NCBI GenBank assembly: GCA_035294125.1
Contig: DATGLM010000036.1
Coordinates: 1 to 64,000 of the forward strand
DNA from: CADDYT01 sp035294125
Lineage (GTDB): Bacteria; Chloroflexota; Ktedonobacteria; Ktedonobacterales; Ktedonobacteraceae
DNA: 64,000 nt
Direction of reading: 5' to 3'
Positions 42,613-50,822 of this stretch are shown here, piece after piece; within the stretch, counting starts at the first letter, position 1, and the number at the start of each line of letters is the position of its first letter. The notes under the pieces were generated by a model. The model had not been told where the DNA came from and searched no databases. It saw only the letters and a program-made list of their open reading frames with translations. The translations under genes and the position numbers were made by a program.

Positions 42613-42700
42613 AATGCCCTCCTTACAAAGTTTGAGGAGACAAGGAAGCTATTCTCCTCTCGCTTTGAAAGAACGAGGGCCGCTCGACAAATCGCAGATG

Positions 42701-42774
42701 TAAGAAGTGGAAGCAGAGACGAAAATGGCGGCGCGCGCGCGCGCCGCCATTTTCGTCTCTGCTTCCACTTCTTA
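42701..42774 (-). terminator. 74-base perfect palindrome overlapping the M16 gene stop
   Basis: Bases 42701-42737 are the exact reverse complement of 42738-42774, with no loop. The outermost TTA/TAA is the stop codon of the M16 peptidase gene on the minus strand. The core AAAATGGCGGCG.../...CGCCGCCATTTT has the shape of an intrinsic terminator, extended to 37 bp arms, and its centre is a GC repeat. Confidence 0.9.
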
Positions 42775-44049
42775 TGAGAGCAATTGCTGTTCGTTGAGAG
42801 GGCCGAGGGCGGTGAGGATCTGCTTCTCGCGCATGGGGAAGCGATGGAAGGCATCCATCACATCTTTCGTTGTCACCTTCTCGAAACGCTCGATCTCTTC
42901 CTCGATGCTGAGCAACCGCCCTTCTGTCACCCAGTCAGAGGAGAGCGAGCGCATGCGCACGAAGGTGGACTCGCTGCTCAGCACGAGGTTGCTGATCCAT
43001 TTATCTTTGGCGCGGCGCAGTTCATCCTCGTGGACGCCATCCTCCAGCAGGCTATCCAGTTCGCTGCGCAGCAGTTTGAGCACGCCCGGCGCGTTCTCCG
43101 GTGTCGAGTTGGCCTCCATGATGAACATGCCCGTACCCTCCAGCGCCCACACCGACGAGCCAACCGATTCCACCAGCCCCTTCTGGTAGATGTTCCAGTA
43201 GAGGCGTGAGCCTTCGCCGGAGCCAAAAATCGTGCTGCCCAGCAGGGCGGCATAGTAGCGGGGGTCGCGCATATCTACCGCTGGCATCGCCAGCAGCGTA
43301 ATTTGCTGCTTGAGGGTGTTGTCAACAACGACATGGTTGTTGGCGCTCTGCGGCTCGTACGCTTGCACGTGGCGCGGCGCATCACCCATGCGCCAATCTT
43401 TACAGCGCGTTTCCACCAGGTTGACCACTTTCTCCCAATCGAAGTTGCCCGCGATAGCGAAGATCAGATTATTCGCCACGTAGCGCCGCCGCCAGTAGTC
43501 GCGCATCTGCTGGATTTTCATGTCGCGAATGCTCTCGCGGGTGCCGAGCACATCGTGACCGAGGGGATTGGAGTCGAAGTAGTCGCGCACCAGCAGATGC
43601 CAGGCCAGGTTATCCGGCTGGTCTTCGGAGCGGGCAATTTCGTTGATAATGACCTCTTTCTCCGTCGTGAAATCATCCTCCTGCAGTCGTGGGTACATCA
43701 TATCGCTGAGGAGTTCAAAGGCGCGCTCCATATATTCACTGAGGACGCGGGCATAGAAAACGGTGGCCTCGTGCGAGGTAAAGGCGTTCAGTTCCGCGCC
43801 AATCTTATTGAATTCGAGCGTAATCTGCTGCCAGTCCAGCGTCTGCGTCCCTTTGAACACCATATGTTCGAGGAAGTGGGAGATGCCATATAAATCAGGT
43901 TCCAGTTCGTCACGCGAGCCGGTACGCACATAGTACGACAGCGCCACCGACTCAAAATCGGGCATAGGCTGAGCGACAACCTGCAAACCATTGCTCAAAC
44001 GATGCGTCTTAAACACAGTACCATTGCCATTGCTTCCGGACTCTGCCAT
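42772..44049 (-). CDS. M16-family zinc peptidase
   Basis: A 425-residue peptidase of the pitrilysin/MPP family. The inverted zinc motif HFLEH appears near residue 50 (SHFLEHMVFKGT) and the distal glutamate in EVIINEIARSED about 75 residues later, which completes the site. A second, catalytically silent repeat follows (VDMRDPRYYAALLGSTIFG). It begins at ATG 44049 with GGAGG seven bases upstream; a longer frame would carry a poor N-terminus. Likely processes short peptides or signal fragments in the cytosol. Its end overlaps the long palindrome. Confidence 0.9.
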   Translation of the reverse strand: MAESGSNGNGTVFKTHRLSNGLQVVAQPMPDFESVALSYYVRTGSRDELEPDLYGISHFLEHMVFKGTQTLDWQQITLEFNKIGAELNAFTSHEATVFYARVLSEYMERAFELLSDMMYPRLQEDDFTTEKEVIINEIARSEDQPDNLAWHLLVRDYFDSNPLGHDVLGTRESIRDMKIQQMRDYWRRRYVANNLIFAIAGNFDWEKVVNLVETRCKDWRMGDAPRHVQAYEPQSANNHVVVDNTLKQQITLLAMPAVDMRDPRYYAALLGSTIFGSGEGSRLYWNIYQKGLVESVGSSVWALEGTGMFIMEANSTPENAPGVLKLLRSELDSLLEDGVHEDELRRAKDKWISNLVLSSESTFVRMRSLSSDWVTEGRLLSIEEEIERFEKVTTKDVMDAFHRFPMREKQILTALGPLNEQQLLS

Positions 44050-44178
44050 AAAGTTTTCCTCCAAACAGAAGAGAGCCAGTAGAGAGATAATGCATCTTTG
44101 TAGCATCATAGCCCGTGCTAAAGGAAATTGTCAAATTGATGCTTTCAAAACATTGCTGATACCGTTAGTACATATGTC

Positions 44179-44207
44179 TTGCCTATCCTGGAGGTGTCAG
44201 GTATACT
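44179..44207 (+). promoter_or_regulatory. Promoter of the restriction-modification operon
   Basis: TTGCCT (44179-44184) and TATACT (44202-44207) with a 17-base spacer fit a sigma-70-like promoter, 66 bases before the methyltransferase ATG. Confidence 0.6.
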
Positions 44208-44272
44208 CTCAGTAAGATACTAATCCTCTCATAACAAGAGAGATACCAGACAAGCTGGGAGGTCATGTTGCT

Positions 44273-45259
44273 ATGAGTATTTCACCTTTATTCCAAGCCG
44301 CCGCAAATTTCTCCCCGCCCTTAATCAGGGATACCTATGAAGCGAGTAATAACATCACTCTTCATTGCGGAGATTCGCAAACCTTTCTGAAAACTATACC
44401 CGATGGAGCCATATCTCTTGTGATAACTTCTCCACCTTATAACATTGGGAAAGTTTATGAACGGAAGCAAGATATTACAGCATATCTCACAGGACAAAAA
44501 GCTGTCATCCGTGAACTGGTGCGAATTTTAGATCAACATGGAAGTATTTGCTGGCAAACCGGCAATTACGTTGATGATGGTGAAGTCTTTCCTCTGGATA
44601 TTTTTTATTACGATATTTTCAAAGAGTATGGCCTTAAGTTACGCAACAGAATTATATGGCACTTTGAGCATGGCTTACATGCCTCGAAACGATTTTCCGG
44701 TCGCTACGAAACCATATTATGGTTCACTAAAGACGATGATTACACCTTCAACCTCGATCCGGTTCGTGTTCCTGCTAAGTATCCCGGAAAACGACACTTT
44801 AAAGGGCCAAATAAGGGCCAACCTTCCGGGAATCCATTAGGAAAGAATCCATCTGACCTCTGGGAATTTCTCATTGAGGAATGGGAAACCTGCATCTGGG
44901 AAATTCCAAATGTGAAAGCAAACCATATCGAGAAGACTAATCATCCATGCCAGTTCCCGGTGGAACTCGTTGAGCGTTGTGTCCTTGCACTTACAAAAGA
45001 AAATGATCGCGTTTTAGACCCATATTGCGGTGTAGGCTCTACCCTGATCGCTGCCCTTATGCATGGCCGCAAAGCCATAGGTGTGGACAAAGAGCAGGAA
45101 TACGTATCCATTAGCAGGGAAAGAATCTTCCAACTTTACAATGGGACGCTAAAAACACGGCCATTAGGGAGACCAGTACATAAGCCAACAGGGCGTGAAA
45201 AAGTGGCACAGGTTCCACTCGAATGGATGCACCAGAATCAAAACAATGGAGAAAAATAG
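44273..45259 (+). CDS. Type II DNA methyltransferase (beta class, N4-cytosine or N6-adenine)
   Basis: A 328-residue methyltransferase. TSPPYNIGK (about 53-61) is the catalytic SPPY motif, here ahead of the SAM-binding part DPYCGVGSTLIAALMHGRKAIGVD (about 245-268), giving the beta-class order. SPPY is typical of N4-cytosine enzymes such as those paired with BglII/BstYI endonucleases. The gene has clearly lower GC than its surroundings. It is followed three bases later by a BglII-like endonuclease gene, forming a type II restriction-modification pair; protection of the host DNA is its role. Confidence 0.92.
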   Translation: MSISPLFQAAANFSPPLIRDTYEASNNITLHCGDSQTFLKTIPDGAISLVITSPPYNIGKVYERKQDITAYLTGQKAVIRELVRILDQHGSICWQTGNYVDDGEVFPLDIFYYDIFKEYGLKLRNRIIWHFEHGLHASKRFSGRYETILWFTKDDDYTFNLDPVRVPAKYPGKRHFKGPNKGQPSGNPLGKNPSDLWEFLIEEWETCIWEIPNVKANHIEKTNHPCQFPVELVERCVLALTKENDRVLDPYCGVGSTLIAALMHGRKAIGVDKEQEYVSISRERIFQLYNGTLKTRPLGRPVHKPTGREKVAQVPLEWMHQNQNNGEK

Positions 45260-45261
45260 GC

Positions 45262-45906
45262 ATGCGTATTGCCGGAATATATTCTTTCAACAATGGTAAG
45301 GAAGCCGTTAAAGAGCTTCATCGTGAGGAACTCACAGAGGTATTACAGGTTATAGAGACAGTCGATGCTGAAGGCTGTAAGACCAAAGTAAGCAGAGAAA
45401 AAACGATGAGGGACAGAGTACTCTATAGTCCCCCATGTCTCAACAAAGCTTTCAAGAGTGAGTTTAGTAGTAGAGGATGGGAAAATTACAAGGTGACTGC
45501 TGAGTATTCAACTAACTACTATGTTCCTGATTATGTACCTCCAGATAAAAGTGGGAGAGAATCTGCCCCTTTTCGTGACATGGACTTCGTAAAGGACAGG
45601 CCAGGCGTAGAGGTGCAATTCGGCAAGTATTCTTTCATGGTCTATAACGTGTGCGCCAAAATGACAATTTTCGCTAAAATGGGCGTAATAGATTGCGGCG
45701 TAGAGATTGTACCTGTAAAGGCACTCGTGGATAAAATGTCCACCGGGGTCTCTTATTTTGAACAGTTTGTGTGGGATCTAGAGCATCGCGGGGTCGCTGA
45801 TATCGATATTCCTGTACTCATCATTGGTATAGACACAGATGGCGTAAGGCCGAAAGAATTCAAAATAGCGGAAGCCAGACAGCCCTATCTATTTTTTGAT
45901 AGCTGA
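45262..45906 (+). CDS. BglII/BstYI-family type II restriction endonuclease
   Basis: A 214-residue endonuclease close to the length of BglII and BstYI. The active site reads D108...E117-V-Q119, i.e. Asp, then Glu nine residues later and Gln two further, exactly the unusual D/ExQ spacing of BglII. The following FGKYSFMVYNVCAKMTIF fits the strand after the active site. A target with a central GATC (AGATCT or RGATCY) is predicted from the family. The ATG at 45262 has GGAG nine bases upstream and lies three bases after the methyltransferase stop. Low GC supports recent transfer. Confidence 0.82.
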   Translation: MRIAGIYSFNNGKEAVKELHREELTEVLQVIETVDAEGCKTKVSREKTMRDRVLYSPPCLNKAFKSEFSSRGWENYKVTAEYSTNYYVPDYVPPDKSGRESAPFRDMDFVKDRPGVEVQFGKYSFMVYNVCAKMTIFAKMGVIDCGVEIVPVKALVDKMSTGVSYFEQFVWDLEHRGVADIDIPVLIIGIDTDGVRPKEFKIAEARQPYLFFDS

Positions 45907-46276
45907 AGAAGAATTTCACCTCTACTTCGCCTTTATTAGCTGATGAAGTTCATCAAGAACAACACCCCACGGCACCTCGTTCCTGGGTGGTCAGGAATGG
46001 GTTGGTATATCCATGCTAACAGTTCCAGGTAGTATCTGTGTTCGTATGTCTGACACTGTATTTCAAAGACACTTAGAGCTGCTTCTCCAACGCCTGAATG
46101 TACCAACACAATCCTACCTTAAGATGGTTGAATACGGAAGAGACCTGTGATATGCTACATGCGTTACGCAAAATGGGGTGGTGTAATGCAGTAGCACCGC
46201 CATATATTTACTTATTTCGCTGTATACAGCGATGTAGAGCGTTGAGTATCCTCTGTAGCGTGAGGGGTGAGCGAAG
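45907..46276. other. 370-base region without a convincing gene
   Basis: Lies between the low-GC restriction-modification pair and the GAF kinase. It contains AT-rich, mixed-composition DNA and a plausible promoter for the kinase, TTGAAT (46128-46133) and TATGCT (46151-46156) with a 17-base spacer. Open frames in it are short and have no recognisable features. It may be the scarred edge of the transferred segment. Confidence 0.4.
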
Positions 46277-49069
46277 ATGTCGACCGCAGTCTGGCAAGGA
46301 CCGGGGCCACAACCAGAAGAAGCGTATCCGCTGCCATTACTCAGACAATTATTACAGGAAATGATGCGCCACTTCGCTGCTGGTGGTGGCTGCATTGCCT
46401 TGCGCGATGACACTATCAACCAGATGGTGGTTCGGCTGCACCTGCGCGTCCGTACTGTGGAAACTACTGCCAGCGCTGCTCCCGCGCTCAATACGAGTAG
46501 TGTGTCCTCTAGCGGTGCGACGTCGTTCCCATCTTCCATACCTGCCACGCCTTCCCCATCCTACACGCCTGTACCCATGCCAGATCAGATGTCTCCCACT
46601 GCGCCTTCGCCGGAATCCACCATAGTACCACCGCCCTCTGTGGCAAGTCGCCGCCCGGCGAGCACGCTCCCTGCCGATCAACCCGCTTCGGTCACAGGAC
46701 AGATGAAGCGGGTGGTGAATCCCGCCGAGATAGAGGTCGTTCCCCCGCAAAACGACCCGCTCTTTCCCATTGGCGCGGCCTATCCTGCTGGTTATGACCT
46801 GATCGGCGCCGCGTGGCGCGGCGGCGAGCCATACGTCATGAAGCACGAAGACTTTCTCACGTTCTTCCGCGACGGCGCGCCTCTGCCTGGACTGGACCCG
46901 CAGCCAACACGCTACCTGGTGGTTCCAATCAAAGAGGCAACGCTGCCCGATGAGGTACGGGGCAAGAAAAAACAGCCTGCTATTCTGGGCGTCATTGTCC
47001 TCTATCAACTGGCGGGTGAAGCGCCCGCGCCCGGTTTCCAGCAAAGGCAGCGCCACGAAACGCTGCTCTACGCCGAACGTTTCGCCCTGTACCTGCACAA
47101 TGAGCAATTGCGCCGCGCGCAGGAACGCAACAAAGAATATTTGCGCCGCTTGCAGGATATCAGTGGCGCCTTTCCGGCTACCGCGCACCTGTCTGACCTG
47201 CTGGAACATACCCGGCAATTCGCCGCCAGCGTCGTCGATTTCTCCTCAATGGTAGTCACGCTCTACGACCGTGAGAGCAGGCGCATCTACGATGTGTATG
47301 CCATCCACAACGGGCAAAAAGTCGAGGGCCTGCCGGACCTGGAACATACGGCGGAGCCAGTGCAGCGTCCGGTCTGGTGGCGCGTCACGCAGGAAAAGCG
47401 CCCGCTCTCCTTCGCGCCAAACCAGAAACACCCAGAAGAGTATGATGAACTGCTCGGCGGCATCTGGGGAGATCAGCACAGCGCCGAATCGTTCCTGCTG
47501 CTGCCCATGAAGATGTTCAACCGCGTCATCGGCTCTCTGTGCCTTACCAGCACGCACGCGAATGCGTACACGCCGGAAAAAATCCTCATGCTTGAAACGA
47601 TGGTGCAGATCATCACCGTTGGCATCGAAAATGCCCGGCTCTACGATCAGGCTCACGTCTCCCTGCGCGCCGCCCAGGAACGGGCCACGAACCAGGCGGC
47701 GATGAACAGCGCACTGCAATCGATCAGCACCATGCTGGACTTGAATGAACTGCTGCACAAATTTGTTGAGACCGCCGGGCGCATGGTACAGGCGGAGATG
47801 TGCGCCTTCTTCCAGCTTTCCAGAGAGAAAGATGTCCTCATCGCGCAGGCGATGTACGCGTCGTCAAAGTCCGGGAACCAGGAAAATGATGCAGCGCCAG
47901 GTCACGATCACACGCACGATGAACTCATCACGCTCATCCACCTGCCCTTTAAAGGCTCGCTGCTGGAAAAAAAGGCCGAGGAGAGCTTCTTCTACCTGGA
48001 GCCGTCTGAAGCCGAGGAGCTGGCGCGGCACAGCAACGAAGGCGGGGCCATCTTCCTGCACGAGATAGAGTTCCAGAAGATGTTGATGGTGCCGCTCGTC
48101 TACCAGTCAGACCTGGTGGGCATGCTGGTCGTGAACCTGCCGACGCCGCGCCGCGCCTTCCGTCCCAACGAGGTGGGTATGTTGCTGGCTATCTGCTCCC
48201 AGACGGCCAGCGCCATCCGCAACGCCCAGCTCTTTGAAGAGCTTCAGGAAACCAACGCCGAGTTACAGCACATGAACCGGCTCAAGGACGAATTCCTGGT
48301 CACCGCCTCGCACGAACTGCGCACGCCCCTCAGCGCCATCAGCGGCTACTCCTCGCTGCTCAAGCGGCAGAGCGGGCGTATCAGTCCCCAGCAAATTATG
48401 CGCTTCGCCAGCAAAATCTCCGGCGCGGCGCAGCAACTGGGCGACCTTGTAGCGAGTATGACGGAGGCATCCCGTATAGGAACGGTAGACAAAAAGCTCG
48501 ACCTGCAACTCAGCGCGGTCCAACTGGCGGCGGCAGTCGAAATCGCCAGCAGCATGCTCAGCGTCAATGTCGAGCAGAAAATGGTCGCGCACGTGGCACC
48601 AGACCTCTGGGTACATGGCGACCCTCTGCGCGTGCGCCAGGTCATCTCCAACCTGCTGGACAATGCCGCCAAATACTCGCCGCCCGACAGCACCATCGAG
48701 CTGACCTGCAGCACGACAACACTGGCTCGCGTGCCGCTGTCCAGCGAGGCATTGATCGAGGCAGACCCCGCACAGCCTGTGGTTCTGGTGCGTGTCCGCG
48801 ACGAGGGGGAAGGCATGCAGGAAGAGGAACGCGAAAAGATCTTTGAGAAGTTTGTGCGCCTGCCGCGCTCGCTGACAACGCCGGTGCGCGGCTCCGGGCT
48901 TGGTCTCTATATCTCGCGCCGCTATATCGAGGCGATGGGCGGCAAACTCTGGGTGGAAAGCAGCATTCCGGGCGAAGGCTCGACCTTCACCTTCTACTTG
49001 CCGCAGGTTCCAGCCCCTGAAATGAGCAAACAGGAAGATGCAAACGAAAGCGACTTTGAAACCAGATAA
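46277..49069 (+). CDS. GAF-domain sensor histidine kinase
   Basis: A 930-residue cytosolic kinase. An N-terminal Pro/Ser/Thr-rich region (about 75-155) links to two to three GAF domains (about 150-275, 290-460 and 480-640; coil segments LRRAQERNKEYLRRLQDI and LRAAQERATNQAAMNSAL between them). The HisKA box ASHELRTPLSAISGYSSLL has its His near 676. The ATPase domain has NLLDNAAKYSPPDS, DEGEGMQ and GSGLGLYISRRYIEAMGG. No membrane helix. Its last 32 bases overlap the response-regulator gene. Confidence 0.92.
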   Translation: MSTAVWQGPGPQPEEAYPLPLLRQLLQEMMRHFAAGGGCIALRDDTINQMVVRLHLRVRTVETTASAAPALNTSSVSSSGATSFPSSIPATPSPSYTPVPMPDQMSPTAPSPESTIVPPPSVASRRPASTLPADQPASVTGQMKRVVNPAEIEVVPPQNDPLFPIGAAYPAGYDLIGAAWRGGEPYVMKHEDFLTFFRDGAPLPGLDPQPTRYLVVPIKEATLPDEVRGKKKQPAILGVIVLYQLAGEAPAPGFQQRQRHETLLYAERFALYLHNEQLRRAQERNKEYLRRLQDISGAFPATAHLSDLLEHTRQFAASVVDFSSMVVTLYDRESRRIYDVYAIHNGQKVEGLPDLEHTAEPVQRPVWWRVTQEKRPLSFAPNQKHPEEYDELLGGIWGDQHSAESFLLLPMKMFNRVIGSLCLTSTHANAYTPEKILMLETMVQIITVGIENARLYDQAHVSLRAAQERATNQAAMNSALQSISTMLDLNELLHKFVETAGRMVQAEMCAFFQLSREKDVLIAQAMYASSKSGNQENDAAPGHDHTHDELITLIHLPFKGSLLEKKAEESFFYLEPSEAEELARHSNEGGAIFLHEIEFQKMLMVPLVYQSDLVGMLVVNLPTPRRAFRPNEVGMLLAICSQTASAIRNAQLFEELQETNAELQHMNRLKDEFLVTASHELRTPLSAISGYSSLLKRQSGRISPQQIMRFASKISGAAQQLGDLVASMTEASRIGTVDKKLDLQLSAVQLAAAVEIASSMLSVNVEQKMVAHVAPDLWVHGDPLRVRQVISNLLDNAAKYSPPDSTIELTCSTTTLARVPLSSEALIEADPAQPVVLVRVRDEGEGMQEEEREKIFEKFVRLPRSLTTPVRGSGLGLYISRRYIEAMGGKLWVESSIPGEGSTFTFYLPQVPAPEMSKQEDANESDFETR

Positions 49070-49418
49070 AATTCTCGTTGTAGACGACGATCCGATCATT
49101 CGCGACATGATGGTCGACATTCTCGACCTTGAAGGCTATCCGGTGCAGGTGGCACGCAACGGTTTGCAGGCCCTTGAGGTTTTACAGGGCAAAGAAAACT
49201 TCCTGGTCTTCCTCGACCTGCTCATGCCGGTTATGAGCGGCGGAGAAGTCTGCCTTGCCCTCGCTGCGGAGCCAGAGCTGCGCCGCCGCCATATCATCGT
49301 GCTTATCTCCGCCCTCGATCGCCTGGACGAGGCCGCTTCCCTCAACGTCAACACCGTCATGCCCAAACCATTCTCCACCGACGACGTCATGCGCATTGTG
49401 GAATCGTACATGAAATGA
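49038..49418 (+). CDS. Single-domain (CheY-like) response regulator
   Basis: A 126-residue receiver: VVDDDP near 17-20, the phosphate acceptor in VFLDLLMPV (Asp about 59), LISA and the Lys in MPKPF (about 109). No output domain. It starts inside the last 32 bases of the kinase gene, so it is surely its partner. It may pass phosphate to another protein or act as a phosphate sink. Confidence 0.93.
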   Translation: MQTKATLKPDKILVVDDDPIIRDMMVDILDLEGYPVQVARNGLQALEVLQGKENFLVFLDLLMPVMSGGEVCLALAAEPELRRRHIIVLISALDRLDEAASLNVNTVMPKPFSTDDVMRIVESYMK

Positions 49419-49506
49419 TTTTGCCTGATATTGGTATTCTCCGCTGCTTTGTCGTACATTACAGACGACGAACTGCGTTTTGCGAACAAGAACTCAGGAG
49501 CAAGGA

Positions 49507-50475
49507 TTGACTACTTCTCACAAACAGAACAGGCGAGTGCGTTTTCAAGATCGTTCCTTTGCGACCGGGCGCTTTGTCGGCGTCAACGGCTATCGCGTCA
49601 ATCTGGCGGCGTTTGGCAGGCTGGTGAGCGGGGCTGGCTACATGCTGCGCGAGACGCCGCACTTTCTGCTGGGCCTGCGCGAAGGCGCGCCGACATTGAT
49701 CATTCACCGCTTCGCGCCCGAAGAGATCGACCGGGCGCTGGGACACTATTTCATAGACGAGTTGAGGCCAGCAGGCCTTGTCACAAATCCAGAGGAGTTT
49801 GCCCATGCCTTCGCGGCGGTCATCGGCTCCCTCTTCCCCTCTGACCCTGATCGCGGCTGGCATCTTTTCAGCAGCAACATCTTGCAGCGCTACCACCGCA
49901 TCCTGGATGCAGAGAGCGAACCAGAAGCTGATGACCCGGCGCGACCCGCCGATGTCTTTGTCCCGCTCTACCGCCGCGTCTCCTCGCTCATCGCCGGGAA
50001 CAGCCTGCTCGACGCGGGCTGCCTGTCGGGTTATTTACCGCTGCTGCTCGCCGAGAAAATTCCCTCCCTGACGCGAGTAGTGGGAGTCGATATCAGCGCG
50101 GACCCATTTACCGTCAGCCGTGCCATCGCCGCAGAGCGCGGCCTGACAAACGTGCAATTCGCGCAGGCCGACCTGCTCTCCCCCGATCTGCGTTCCCTCG
50201 GCTGCTTCGACACGGTCACAACCCTGCACGTGCTTGAGCACTTCACCGCAGCAGACATGTACCGCGTGCTGGCGAATCTTCTATCCATCACCAGCCAGCG
50301 CCTGCTTATCGCCGTTCCCTACGAGACGGATGAGCCAGAACCCATCTACGGCCACCAGCAACTCTTCACCCCCGAAAAACTTCAGGCCGTCGGGCAATGG
50401 TGCCTCGAACAGTGGCCCGGCAACAGCATGCACTACGAAGAGTGCGCAGGAGGGCTGTTATACATTGATCGATGA
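49507..50475 (+). CDS. Class I SAM-dependent methyltransferase
   Basis: A protein of about 322 residues. A N-terminal region of about 150 residues without clear motifs precedes a Rossmann methyltransferase: LLDAGCLSGYLPLLLAE (motif I), RVVGVDIS (motif II acidic loop) and DTVTTLHVLEHF (motif IV/V region), with a final strand QRLLIAVPYETDE. The TTG at 49507 follows AGGAG by seven bases and fits better than a TTG 27 bases upstream. Substrate not predictable; a small-molecule or sugar target is typical for this fold. Confidence 0.8.
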   Translation: MTTSHKQNRRVRFQDRSFATGRFVGVNGYRVNLAAFGRLVSGAGYMLRETPHFLLGLREGAPTLIIHRFAPEEIDRALGHYFIDELRPAGLVTNPEEFAHAFAAVIGSLFPSDPDRGWHLFSSNILQRYHRILDAESEPEADDPARPADVFVPLYRRVSSLIAGNSLLDAGCLSGYLPLLLAEKIPSLTRVVGVDISADPFTVSRAIAAERGLTNVQFAQADLLSPDLRSLGCFDTVTTLHVLEHFTAADMYRVLANLLSITSQRLLIAVPYETDEPEPIYGHQQLFTPEKLQAVGQWCLEQWPGNSMHYEECAGGLLYIDR

Positions 50476-50478
50476 ATC

Positions 50479-50760
50479 TTACCCGCGTACAAAGAGCAGG
50501 GAGCAGCCATGCACGAGAAGGGTGGCGACGAGGGCGAGGCTGAAGGTGGCAGCGATACCCCACTGCTCTAGCAGAGCGGCGACAATCAGGAAGAAGACGG
50601 CGAAGGCGAAGGAGCCGCCGGCCACCCCACGCAGAAAGCGGGCGGCGGAGGTAGACCAACAATCCAGCCACTGACGGCTGGTCCCCAGCGCCGACCGGCA
50701 AGGCTCACCAGCCCGATCAAGAGGGGAGTCAGCAGAAGTTTGAAGACGAAGAGTACCATG
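50479..50760 (-). pseudogene. Frameshifted small membrane protein gene
   Basis: On the minus strand an ATG at 50760 opens a hydrophobic protein (MVLFVFKLLLTPLLIGLVSL, then RRWGPAVSGWIVGL), but around 50655 the meaningful frame changes to another one that reads RFLRGVAGGSFAFAVFFLIV and EQWGIAATFSLALVATLLVH up to a stop at 50479. The two halves look like the two ends of one multi-helix protein, with a deletion and frameshift between the first and second helix. It lies in a gap between a methyltransferase and the cyclase gene. It may be dead, or the break may be a sequencing error. Confidence 0.55.
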
Positions 50761-50822
50761 CAGAAATAAAGCCTTTCTTGAAACGCCAGAGCATTTTTGT
50801 AGGGGCGCTATGGAGTATAGCA

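Noticed and set aside
40707..42774. Insertion-sequence ends, because two long palindromes flank the sedolisin gene
   Set aside because: The two palindromes have unrelated sequences, no target duplications are seen, and the enclosed gene is not a transposase.
46098..46364. Open frame of 88 codons in the 45.9-46.3 kb gap
   Set aside because: Cys/Arg-rich, no motif, runs into the kinase gene in another frame and has no ribosome site.
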